Positions 1 to 8,416 of a stretch of DNA of 48,658 bases are shown here, piece after piece. The DNA lies in contig CAMCQH010000012.1 in NCBI GenBank assembly GCA_945877035.1, forward strand, positions 1-48,658, written 5' to 3'. The notes beneath the pieces were generated by a model. It saw only the letters and a program-made list of their open reading frames with translations. It did not search any database and was not told the DNA's origin. This stretch comes from an uncultured Clostridium sp. Lineage in GTDB: Bacteria; Bacillota; Clostridia; TANB77; CAG-508. Made by a program: the position numbers and the translations under genes. Each line of letters begins with the position of its first letter. The first letter of the stretch is position 1.

Positions 1-59
1 TAAGCATTCATAATGCTTTCAAAGATTTTTTTATTTCAAAACTGTCAAACTCCCGTGTC

Positions 60-98
60 TCAAATTCTATTCAATGGGATGAAATCCCAATCCCTTTT
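60..98 (+). repeat. Left copy of inverted dispersed repeat flanking the defence island
   Basis: The sequence CAAATTCTATTCAATGGGA, a short loop, then TCCCAATCCCTTTT recurs in reverse complement at 21997-22033, with one base change in the left arm and a different loop. Each copy can form a small GGGA/TCCC hairpin. The two copies bracket the restriction and defence genes. Confidence 0.6.
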
Positions 99-160
99 TG
101 AAAAGTAAAAATATGTCGAAAAAAGTAGAAAAATTTGTAAAGCAAATTTGCATGAATTTA

Positions 161-189
161 TTGAGAAAAATGTCGATTTATGATATTAT
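161..189 (+). promoter_or_regulatory. Promoter of the hsdRMS operon
   Basis: TTGAGA at 161-166 and TATTAT at 184-189 are separated by 17 bp, a good sigma-A-type promoter. Transcription would start near 196. That excludes the upstream in-frame ATG at 98 and supports the hsdR start at 242, which has GGGGGAAG just upstream. Confidence 0.6.
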
Positions 190-241
190 ATATTCGGATA
201 ATAAAAAATTATCGGAAGTTATTTTTATAGGGGGAAGAAAA

Positions 242-3001
242 ATGACTCCAGAAGCAAAAGCAAGAGAGGTAATTGATAGGAAATTAGAAGAAGTAGGATA
301 TGTTATACAAGATATGAGCGAATTTAATCCTGCAGAATCTTTGGGTGTCGCCGTAAGAGAGTTTCCTACTAATTCTGGACCTGTTGATTACCTATTATTT
401 ATAAATAGAATGCCAGTAGGTGTTATTGAAGCTAAAAGAACAGAGGAAGGTCAAAATCTTGTTTCGGTAGCAGAACAATCACTTAGATATGTTGAAAGTG
501 GATTGAAATATGTTGTTAATCAACCAAAATTAAGATTTGCATATGAAGCTACAGATGTAATAGTTAGATTCTGTGACTATGCAGATGAAAAAGCAAAATC
601 AAGGGAAGTATTTACATTTCATAAGCCCGAAGTATTATTAGAACTTTTACGAGAAGAAGATACATTAAGAAATAGATTAAAAAGATTTCCTGAATTTGAT
701 TCAACAGGTTTTAGAAAATGCCAAACTACTGCAATTGAAAATCTTGAAAAGTCATTTCAAGAAAACAAACCAAGAGCGTTAATTCAAATGGCAACTGGCG
801 CAGGTAAAACCTTTACAGCTATTTCAGCGGTATATAGGTTATTAAAATATGGAAAAGCTAAAAGAGTATTATTTTTAGTAGATACTAAAAACTTAGGAGA
901 ACAAGCTGAAGAAGAATTTAGAAAATATAAACCTAATGATGATTCAAGATTGTTTCCTGAGTTATATAATGTTGTAAGATTAAATTCTTCAAATATATCA
1001 GATGATACGCATGTATGTATTAGTACAATTCAAAGAATGTATTCAATTTTAAGAGGAGAGTCTTTAGATGAAAATTCTGAAGAGATTTCTCCAAGTGAAA
1101 TAGACTATACACATCAAAGACCAAAAGAAGTAATGTATAATTCAAAGTATTCACCTGATTTCTTTGATTTTATTATTATAGATGAATGCCATAGATCTAT
1201 TTATAATGTATGGCAACAAGTACTAGATTATTTTGATGCATTTTTAATTGGACTAACAGCCACACCTGACAATCGAACATTTGCGTTTTTCAATCAGAAT
1301 ATAGTTAGCGAATATACTCATGAACAAGCGGTTATTGACGATGTAAATGTTGGCAGACAAGGTACTTATGTTGTTGAAACTGAAATAGGTCAAAATGGTG
1401 CTACAATCACTAAAGATTTAGCTCAAACAATTCAAATAAGAGAAAGATTATCTAGAAAGAAAAGGTGGACTCAATTAGATGAAGATATAGATTATAAACC
1501 TAGTCAATTAGATGCGGATATAGTAAATCCTTCTCAAATAAGAAGTGTTATAAGAATTTTTAAAGAAAAAGTTACGACTGAGATGTTCCCTGGCAGAGAG
1601 GAAGTCCCTAAGACTTTAATTTTTGCTAAAACAGATAGTCATGCAAATGATATTATAGATATAGTTAGAGAAGAATTTGGTGAGGGTAATGAATTTTGTA
1701 AAAAAATTACTTATGGTTCAGATGAAAATCCTAAATCAATTTTAAATTCTTTTAGAAATGATTACTATCCTAGAATAGCAGTTACAGTTGATATGATTGC
1801 TACTGGAACAGATGTAAAAGCTCTAGAGTGTTTAATTTTTATGAGAGATGTTAGAAGTAAGAATTATTTTGAACAAATGCTGGGACGTGCTACGAGAACA
1901 TTGAATTATGATGATTTACATAAAGTTTCTCCTTCTGCGAAAGAAAGAAAAAAAGGATATATAGTTGTTGACGCTGTTGGTGTTACTAAATCACAAAAAA
2001 CAACATCTAGACAACTAGAAAGAAAGCCTTCTGTTTCAATTAAACAACTTATGAATTCTATAGCCATAGGAGAAAAAACAGAAGATAACTTAACTTCTTT
2101 AGCTAATAGATTTTTGCTTTTAGATAAAACATTCGAAGATAATGAAAAAGAAGAAATTGAACAACTTTCAAATGGCTTATCTCTAAGAAATATGGCAAGT
2201 AATTTATTAAATGCTTTTGATGATGACCAAATAGAGATGGAATCTAATAAAGAAGAATATGCTAACTATACAGATGAAGAAAAAATAGAAAAAGCACAAA
2301 TGTCTTTGATAGAAAAAGCTGTGGAACCAATATATAATCCTAAACTTCGTCAAAGAATATATGATATGAAGAAAACTCACGATCAGGTTATTGATGATGT
2401 TAATATTGATAAAGTTGTTTATGCTGGATGGGATACTTCAAAAGCAGAAAATGCACAAGAAATTATAAATAGATTCCATAGTTTTATAGAAGAAAATAAA
2501 AATGAAATAGAAGCATTGGAAATAATATACAATCAAATGTATAAAAACAGACCAATTACTTATAAAATGATAAATGATTTATATGATAAGTTAACTAGTT
2601 CACCATATTATTTGACAAGAAATAAACTATGGAGTGCATATGAAGAACTATATCCTAATAAAGTAAAATCGAGAGTTGATGATAAGTTAGCTGATATTAT
2701 TTCATTAATTAAATTTGAATTAGGGCAGAATGATTCATTGCAATCTTTTGCTAGTTTGACAAATAACAAATTTAAAAAATGGATTTTTGATAAGAATTCA
2801 GGATATGGACAATTTACTGAAGAGCAAATGGATTGGTTAAGAAAAATAAGAGACCATATAGCTCTCTCAATGCATATTCAAAAAGAAGATTTAGAGTTGA
2901 CACCTTTTAATAATATGGGTGGATTACAAAAATATTATCAATTATTTGGTAACAACTATGAGATTATACTGGAAGAATTGAATTATGCATTAGTAGCTTA
3001 A
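242..3001 (+). CDS. hsdR: Type I restriction enzyme, R (motor/nuclease) subunit HsdR
   Basis: This is the ATP-dependent translocase and endonuclease subunit of a type I restriction-modification complex. An N-terminal PD-(D/E)xK nuclease is visible (D49 in PVDY, then E63-A-K65). Superfamily 2 helicase motifs follow: Walker A ATGAGKT (184-190), the DECH box (314-317) and LTATPD. A helical EcoEI-type C-terminus completes the 919-aa protein, a normal length for the family. I place the start at 242, because GGGGGAAG lies 8 bases upstream and a promoter lies at 161-189; the open frame runs back to 98 without a ribosome binding site. hsdM starts 14 bp downstream with its own Shine-Dalgarno, so the three hsd genes form one operon. 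All motifs look intact, so the nuclease is probably active. R subunits are shared by all HsdS variants made by the inversion locus downstream. Confidence 0.93.
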   Translation: MTPEAKAREVIDRKLEEVGYVIQDMSEFNPAESLGVAVREFPTNSGPVDYLLFINRMPVGVIEAKRTEEGQNLVSVAEQSLRYVESGLKYVVNQPKLRFAYEATDVIVRFCDYADEKAKSREVFTFHKPEVLLELLREEDTLRNRLKRFPEFDSTGFRKCQTTAIENLEKSFQENKPRALIQMATGAGKTFTAISAVYRLLKYGKAKRVLFLVDTKNLGEQAEEEFRKYKPNDDSRLFPELYNVVRLNSSNISDDTHVCISTIQRMYSILRGESLDENSEEISPSEIDYTHQRPKEVMYNSKYSPDFFDFIIIDECHRSIYNVWQQVLDYFDAFLIGLTATPDNRTFAFFNQNIVSEYTHEQAVIDDVNVGRQGTYVVETEIGQNGATITKDLAQTIQIRERLSRKKRWTQLDEDIDYKPSQLDADIVNPSQIRSVIRIFKEKVTTEMFPGREEVPKTLIFAKTDSHANDIIDIVREEFGEGNEFCKKITYGSDENPKSILNSFRNDYYPRIAVTVDMIATGTDVKALECLIFMRDVRSKNYFEQMLGRATRTLNYDDLHKVSPSAKERKKGYIVVDAVGVTKSQKTTSRQLERKPSVSIKQLMNSIAIGEKTEDNLTSLANRFLLLDKTFEDNEKEEIEQLSNGLSLRNMASNLLNAFDDDQIEMESNKEEYANYTDEEKIEKAQMSLIEKAVEPIYNPKLRQRIYDMKKTHDQVIDDVNIDKVVYAGWDTSKAENAQEIINRFHSFIEENKNEIEALEIIYNQMYKNRPITYKMINDLYDKLTSSPYYLTRNKLWSAYEELYPNKVKSRVDDKLADIISLIKFELGQNDSLQSFASLTNNKFKKWIFDKNSGYGQFTEEQMDWLRKIRDHIALSMHIQKEDLELTPFNNMGGLQKYYQLFGNNYEIILEELNYALVA

Positions 3002-3015
3002 TAGAGGAGTAAAAA

Positions 3016-4503
3016 ATGAGTGAAGAAAATATAAGTACAATAAATAAAAAAATATGGAACATGGCGGATGTTTTAAGAGATGATGGAGTCTCAAATATCG
3101 ACTATTTGGAACAAATAACATATCTTTTATTTTTAAAAATGTGTGATGAATATAGTAAACCGCCATTTAATAAAGATATGAAAATTCCAGAAAGTTGTAA
3201 ATGGGAAACATTAACAAATAAGAAAGGTGCAGAACTTGCAAAACATTATAAAGAAGTGCTTGAAACTTTAGGAGAACAAGATGGAATATTAAAAGAAATA
3301 TATGGTTCTGCTCAAAATAAAATAAATACACCAGCTATGTTATTAAGAGTTATTAATTTGATAGACAAAGAGACATGGACAGCATTTTCAACAGATGTTA
3401 AAGGTGCAATTTATGAAGGTTTACTAGAAAAAACATCTAGTGATATTAAAAGTGGAGCTGGACAATATTTCACACCTAGACCACTTATAAATGCAATGGT
3501 TAAATGTATAGCTCCAGAACCAAATAAAAATATCTGTGACCCTTGCTGTGGAAGTGGTGGATTTTTGATTTCATCTAAAAACTTTATCGAAGATAATTAT
3601 GTTTTAGATGAAAAGCAAAAAAACTTTCTGAAATATGAAACTTTTAGAGGTTGGGAAATTGTTCCTATAACATATAAGATGTCATTAATGAATTTATTTC
3701 TGCATAATATAAGTGATTTTGCTGGAAAATCTCCTATAACAAGAGCAGATTCTTTATTATCTGATCCAGGGGAGAGATTTGATTATGTATTAACAAATCC
3801 ACCATTTGGAACTAAATCAACAATTACTTTTACTAATGAGGAGGGAGACCAAGAAAAAGAAGATACAGTATATAACAGACAAGATTTTTGGTGTACTAGT
3901 TCCAATAAACAATTTAATTTTTTACAACATATACGCACAATTTTAAAAACAAATGGAAAATGTGCAGTTGTAATGCCAGACAATATTTTATTTGAAGAAG
4001 GTTCAGGTGGACTTACTATTAGAAAAAAGTTACTTGAAACAACTAACTTACACACAATATTAAGATTACCTACAGGTATATTTTATAAACCAGGTGTTAA
4101 AGCAAATGTACTATTTTTTGATAACAAAGCAGCTAGCCCAGAGATACAGACAAAAGAAATTTGGTATTATGATTTTAGAGCAAGGAAGCATTTTACATTA
4201 AAGCAAAATCCATTAAAAGAAAGTGATTTAGATGAATTTGTAGACCTATATTGTTCTAACAATATAAAAAATAGAAAAGAAACTTGGAATAATGAAAATC
4301 CTGAAGGCAGATGGAGAAAATTTACTTATGACCAAATAAAAAATGATTATAAGTTTAACTTAGATATTTCATGGATTAAAGATGATGATGACGGATTAGA
4401 TGATATAACACTTGAAGATATTTTTAATGAAATAAAAATTGAAAGTGAACAAATCGCTAAGACTGTTGAAGAATTAGAGAAAATAATAAATGAGGTAAAA
4501 TAA
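3016..4503 (+). CDS. hsdM: Type I restriction-modification N6-adenine methyltransferase subunit HsdM
   Basis: This is the modification subunit, which methylates adenine in the bipartite target chosen by HsdS and forms the M2S core of the complex. The N-terminal HsdM helical domain (about 1-130, DVLRDDGVSNIDYLEQITYL) precedes GQYFTPRPLI. The SAM-binding motif CDPCCGSGGFL lies at 174-184 and the catalytic NPPF at 261-264. At 495 aa it is typical in size. AGAGGAG lies just before the ATG. Its stop is followed 2 bp later by the TTG start of hsdS, so the two are probably translationally coupled. No damaged motif is seen. Confidence 0.94.
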   Translation: MSEENISTINKKIWNMADVLRDDGVSNIDYLEQITYLLFLKMCDEYSKPPFNKDMKIPESCKWETLTNKKGAELAKHYKEVLETLGEQDGILKEIYGSAQNKINTPAMLLRVINLIDKETWTAFSTDVKGAIYEGLLEKTSSDIKSGAGQYFTPRPLINAMVKCIAPEPNKNICDPCCGSGGFLISSKNFIEDNYVLDEKQKNFLKYETFRGWEIVPITYKMSLMNLFLHNISDFAGKSPITRADSLLSDPGERFDYVLTNPPFGTKSTITFTNEEGDQEKEDTVYNRQDFWCTSSNKQFNFLQHIRTILKTNGKCAVVMPDNILFEEGSGGLTIRKKLLETTNLHTILRLPTGIFYKPGVKANVLFFDNKAASPEIQTKEIWYYDFRARKHFTLKQNPLKESDLDEFVDLYCSNNIKNRKETWNNENPEGRWRKFTYDQIKNDYKFNLDISWIKDDDDGLDDITLEDIFNEIKIESEQIAKTVEELEKIINEVK

Positions 4504-4505
4504 CA

Positions 4506-6101
4506 TTGAATACAGAATTATTAAAGAAAAAAATCCTTCAATTGGCTATGCAAGGTAAACTGGTTGAACAAGATGAATCAGATGGAACAGCAGAAGAGTT
4601 AATAAACCAAATTCTTGAAGAAAAAAAGAAATTAATGGCTGAAGGTAAGATAAAAAAAGAAAAATTATCAAGGATATACAAAAATCCTACTGATAATCAT
4701 TATTATGAGAAGTTTGAAGATGGGAAAATAATTGATATTTCAAATTTAATTCCTTTTAGTATACCTAATAATTGGTCTTGGACAAGATTAAAAAGTATTT
4801 TTCAATTTATAAATGGTGATAGAGGGAAAAATTATCCATCAAAAGAAAAGCTATTAATTGATGGAAAAATTCCTTTTATTAGTGCAATAAATATGGAAAA
4901 TAATTCAGTAAAAAAAGAGGGATTATTATTTGTATCAGATGAACAATATAATAAATTAAGAACTGGGAAATTACAAAAAAATGATTTTGTATTTTGCTTA
5001 AGAGGTTCACTAGGCAAGCATTGTAAATATAATTATGATACTGGAGCAATTGCTTCATCTCTTGTAATTCTTAGAAAAATTGGTGAAATTTTAGATGATT
5101 ATATATCACTTTACTTGGATTCACCTTTAATTACTCAAGAGATAAACTCTACTAATAACGGTACTGCTCAACCTAATTTAGGAGCAAGAGATGTAATGGA
5201 GTATTTAATTCCAGTTCCACCACTTCAAGAACAATGTAAAATAGTAAAGAAAATAGAAAATTTAATATCAAATATAAATCAAATAGAGAAATCTTTTGGT
5301 ATTATAAATGCCAACAAAAAAATTTTAAAAGCTAAAATTATAGACCTAGCAATCAAAGGGAAATTAACGCAACAATTATCTACAGATGAGCCATCATCAA
5401 AACTAATCGAAAAGATTGTAGATGAAAAACATAAATTGATGAAGGAAGGAAAAATAAAGAAAGAGAATCTTTCTATTATTTATAAAGATGATGATAATCA
5501 ATTTTATGAGAAGTTTGATGATGGAAAAATTGTAAACATAACGAAAGAATTACCTTTTAAAATACCAACTGGTTGGTCATGGAGTAGATTGAGAAATATA
5601 GGAATATATAAAAAAGGTCCTTTTGGAAGTTCTTTAATAAAAGATATGTTTGTTCCTAAAAGTAATAACACAATAAAAGTTTATGAACAGAAAAATGCTA
5701 TCAATAAAGATTATACGTTAGGAAATTACTATATTACAAAGCAATACTTCGAACAAGCCATGAGAGGATTTGAAGTTGAACCTGGAGATATTATAGTTAG
5801 TTGTGCAGGAACAATAGGTGAAACGTATATTCTTCCATCTGATATTGAAAAGGGAATTATAAATCAAGCCTTAATGAAAATGAAAATCTTTAATAACATA
5901 AATATTGATTTTTTCTTGATGTATTTTGATCAAATTCTTAAAAAAGAATCAATTAAAAATGGTAAAGGAACAGCAATGAAAAACATTCCACCATTTGCTG
6001 TGTTTAAAGAATATTTAATACCTATTCCTTCACAGGAGGAACAAGAACGTATTATAGAAAAGAAAATTAGCATATTTAATTACATTAAAACAGCTGAATA
6101 A
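4506..6101 (+). CDS. hsdS: Type I specificity subunit HsdS, expressed copy of an invertible locus
   Basis: HsdS reads the DNA target through two target recognition domains (TRDs). The 531-aa protein has the usual duplicated plan. There is a conserved N-terminal segment, TRD1 (about 80-270, ending in the PPLQEQ linker), a central conserved region (273-341) that repeats the N-terminal segment, and TRD2 (about 345-531, ending in the IPSQEEQ linker). The start is TTG at 4506, with GAGGT about 10 bp upstream overlapping the end of hsdM. The segments before each TRD lie in sequences repeated in inverted orientation in the silent copy at 6954-8354 (35 bp at 4692-4726, 205 bp at 5325-5529). Recombination would therefore replace TRD2 or both TRDs while keeping the promoter, the start and the reading frame. 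Confidence 0.93.
   Translation: MNTELLKKKILQLAMQGKLVEQDESDGTAEELINQILEEKKKLMAEGKIKKEKLSRIYKNPTDNHYYEKFEDGKIIDISNLIPFSIPNNWSWTRLKSIFQFINGDRGKNYPSKEKLLIDGKIPFISAINMENNSVKKEGLLFVSDEQYNKLRTGKLQKNDFVFCLRGSLGKHCKYNYDTGAIASSLVILRKIGEILDDYISLYLDSPLITQEINSTNNGTAQPNLGARDVMEYLIPVPPLQEQCKIVKKIENLISNINQIEKSFGIINANKKILKAKIIDLAIKGKLTQQLSTDEPSSKLIEKIVDEKHKLMKEGKIKKENLSIIYKDDDNQFYEKFDDGKIVNITKELPFKIPTGWSWSRLRNIGIYKKGPFGSSLIKDMFVPKSNNTIKVYEQKNAINKDYTLGNYYITKQYFEQAMRGFEVEPGDIIVSCAGTIGETYILPSDIEKGIINQALMKMKIFNNINIDFFLMYFDQILKKESIKNGKGTAMKNIPPFAVFKEYLIPIPSQEEQERIIEKKISIFNYIKTAE
4692..4726 (+). repeat. Outer inverted repeat of hsdS inversion locus, left copy
   Basis: 35 bp, identical to the reverse complement of 8320-8354. 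It begins GATAATCATTATTATGAG and encodes the DNHYYEKFEDG segment just before TRD1. Beyond it the match fades into TRD-specific sequence. It also matches the 3' part of the inner repeat at 31 of 35 positions. Confidence 0.85.
5325..5529 (+). repeat. Inner inverted repeat of hsdS inversion locus, left copy
   Basis: 205 bp, matching the reverse complement of 7505-7709 with only three mismatches. It encodes the central conserved region of HsdS. Its last 35 bp (5493-5527) resemble the outer repeat and may hold the actual crossover site. Confidence 0.9.
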
Positions 6102-6114
6102 TCAGCTGTTTTGT

Positions 6115-6918
6115 TTACCAATCAATAATTTTATTTATAATTTCTTGTTGCTCTGTGCTAGTTCTTCTTAAATAAATTCTTGTTGTTTCAATACTCTCGT
6201 GTCCCATTAAATCTGCAAGTAGAGAAATATCATTAAATCTTTCTAAAAAACTTTTAGCAAAACGGTGTCTAAAAGAATGAGGATATATTACTTTAGGATT
6301 TAATCCATATTTAATTCCTAACTTCTTTAATTCACAACTTAAGCCACGAGTAGTAATTCTATTTCCATATTTATTTCTAAAAATAAAACCATTAGTTAAT
6401 TCAATGGAGTCAAACCATTTTAAAGCTTCTATTTGCAATTTCTGTGGAATATAAATTCTTCTTAATTTTCCACCTTTAGAATATAAGTCAAAATATCCTA
6501 TTTTTACATGCTCAACTTTAAATTGAATTATTTCACTAACTCTAGCACCAGTAGCAGTAATAAATCTTATCACAAAATACCAATAATAGTTTTTATCTTC
6601 CAATAAACACTTTTTAAAATATTCATAATCAGCTTCACTAATAACATTTTCTAAAAAATTTTTCTGTTGTAACTTCAATAGTGATAGTCTTAGATGTTCT
6701 TTTTTTATATATTTTAAATATGTATTTATTGCTTGTATTCTTAAATTTGCAGTTTTTATTTTATAATTATCAACTAGAAATGTTTTATATGATTTTAAAT
6801 TTTTTTCATTGACAATTAAGTATTTTGATTGGTATTGTTTCACTGCAAAAAGATATACTTTAATAGTATTTTGAGATAAGTTTTTCTTTTTTAAATAATC
6901 ATAAAAAGAAAATGACAT
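6115..6918 (-). CDS. Tyrosine recombinase (probable hsdS invertase)
   Basis: A 267-aa site-specific recombinase of the XerC/D-phage integrase type. A SAM-like core-binding domain occupies about 1-90. The catalytic residues are visible: R126 (ATGARVSE), H214 and R217 (HSFRHRF), H240 (MGHES) and the nucleophile Y249 (TTRIYL), with a candidate Lys in SKGGK. The gene lies tail-to-tail with hsdS (13 bp apart), between the expressed and silent hsdS copies. It therefore lies inside the segment it would invert and flips with it. GGAGGG precedes its ATG, and TATAAT-like sequences occur at 6935-6960. By analogy with recombinases beside phase-variable type I systems in other Firmicutes and Bacteroides, its job is probably recombination at the HsdS repeats; this is inferred from location. 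Confidence 0.88.
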   Translation of the reverse strand: MSFSFYDYLKKKNLSQNTIKVYLFAVKQYQSKYLIVNEKNLKSYKTFLVDNYKIKTANLRIQAINTYLKYIKKEHLRLSLLKLQQKNFLENVISEADYEYFKKCLLEDKNYYWYFVIRFITATGARVSEIIQFKVEHVKIGYFDLYSKGGKLRRIYIPQKLQIEALKWFDSIELTNGFIFRNKYGNRITTRGLSCELKKLGIKYGLNPKVIYPHSFRHRFAKSFLERFNDISLLADLMGHESIETTRIYLRRTSTEQQEIINKIIDW

Positions 6919-7504
6919 ACTGAAACCCTCCTTTCCAATATATCATTATACTATTATAATATGTTAAGTAATTGTTGAAGTTGAAAAACCATTCTTTTTT
7001 GTTCTTCTAATGGTGGTAATGGAATTAACGTTGTTTCTATTCTTTTTATTGCTAATTTTGGTTGGGCAACTTGAGTAGTTTTATCAGTAAATTGACTTTG
7101 AACAAAATCTGAATTAATGCAATACATTAAATATTTTTTTTCAATAGGTTCAATGTTTGTTAGTTTTACAGCATTCTCTGTCAAATTCATATTATCGAAG
7201 AAATCAGGTACAATACCAACTTTTCCAATTGTCCCAGCAATAGTTAAATATAGATCTTTTTTTGAAATAGTATAATTCTTTATCTTTTCAAAAACATCAT
7301 CAGAAATATATTTAATATCTTGTTTTGTTATTGTATTGTTTTTCATGTCAGAAACTCGTATATAAATATGCTTAGTAATATTTTTAGAAAAAGAGCTACC
7401 TTTTGGAATTCTTTTTCCACCTTTAACAGATAAAAGTGCATTTAATCTAGTCCATCTCCAATTTTCTGGCAACTTAAAAGGTATAGAATTAGTAATATTT
7501 ATAC

Positions 7505-7709
7505 TTTTTCCATCATCAAACTTCTCATAAAATTGATTATCAGCATCTTTATAAATAACAGAAAGATTCTCTTTCTTTATTTTTCCTTCCTTCATCAATT
7601 TATGTTTTTTATCTACAATCTTTTCGATTAGTTTTGATGATGGCTCATCTGTAGATAATTGTTGCGTTAATTTCCCTTTGATTGCTAGGTCTATAATTTT
7701 AGCTTTTAA
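7505..7709 (-). repeat. Inner inverted repeat of hsdS inversion locus, right copy
   Basis: Reverse-complement partner of 5325-5529, 202 of 205 positions identical. Recombination between the two inverts about 2 kb (roughly 5530-7504), including the recombinase gene, and exchanges TRD2 with TRD2'. Confidence 0.9.
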
Positions 7710-8319
7710 TTTTTCTTGTAATTCTTTAATTGTATTATATTTAGTATTTATTATTTCAACAGCATCAAAAAGTTTTTCTATCTTGTCAACAATTCTTATT
7801 TGTTCGCTTAAAGGTGGAATTGGTATTATACAATTACCTATTATTTCAAGTGTAAGATTAGGTATTGCAACAGCTTTAGTTTGTTTTATTAAACTTTCTT
7901 GAACTAAAGAAGAACTTATTATTAATTGTGCAAATTTTACTAAAACATCCTCTTTTTTAATAAATCTTATAAAACAAACTGCTTGATTGGTATTAGCAGG
8001 CAATTGATCCTTTGTTATAATTGCACTTCTACCTAAAGTCCCAGCAATACATATTAAAAGGTCTTTTTCTTCTAATATAGACCTTTTTAAAGTGCTATTA
8101 TGGGTTTTTTCATCAATATACATTATATTATCTAATGAAACGTATCCATTGCCTTTAACATTTTCAGCTCTTAAATAATTAATTCCTTTTTCAATATATG
8201 CGTTTTTGCCACCTCTAGGCGTTGTTCCTTTTGAGATAATAGATGAAATGTTTTTTAGTCTAACGTATTCCCATTCAGAAGGTATCTCATAGTAAATCTG
8301 ATTGGTAATATCAATTTTC

Positions 8320-8354
8320 TTCCCATCTTCAAACTTCTCATAATAATGATTATC
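8320..8354 (-). repeat. Outer inverted repeat of hsdS inversion locus, right copy
   Basis: Reverse-complement partner of 4692-4726, 35 of 35 identical. Recombination here would invert about 3.6 kb and exchange both TRDs at once. The promoter of the next gene begins just outside it, so inversion would spare that gene. Confidence 0.85.
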
Positions 8355-8384
8355 TGAAGAAATATAGTAAATTAATTGAAGTTA

Positions 8385-8393
8385 TGATATAAT
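8385..8393 (+). promoter_or_regulatory. Extended -10 promoter of the GmrSD-like gene
   Basis: TGATATAAT gives TG at 8385-8386 and TATAAT at 8388-8393, an extended -10 box with no strong -35. GGAGG at 8404-8408 precedes the ATG at 8417. Confidence 0.55.
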
Positions 8394-8416
8394 TTTGTTG
8401 AATGGAGGAATGAATA

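Larger units (their letters stand above)
6954..8354 (-). pseudogene. Silent hsdS cassette (TRD donor, no start)
   Basis: A second hsdS on the opposite strand provides alternative TRDs. The frame is open from about 8381 to the stop at 6954, but it has no start codon or ribosome binding site matching hsdS; the first internal ATG is at 8123, inside TRD1. Order on the minus strand: outer repeat (8354-8320), TRD1' (SEWEYVRLKNI onward), linker IPPLSEQIRI, inner repeat (7709-7505), TRD2' (ENWRWTRLNALL onward), linker LPPLEEQKRM. Both TRDs differ from those in the expressed gene. The intact frame across a long untranslated stretch implies selection through recombination into the expressed site, not decay. 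It is called a pseudogene only because it cannot be expressed in the orientation shown. Confidence 0.86.

Noticed and set aside
1..33. Terminator of an upstream gene (AAGCATT/AATGCTT hairpin)
   Set aside because: The stem is short and the T-run begins about 7 bases after it; the upstream gene is outside the window, so it cannot be supported.
98..241. Upstream in-frame extension of hsdR starting at 98
   Set aside because: No ribosome binding site at 98, and a clear promoter lies inside the extension (161-189). The ATG at 242 has a strong site.
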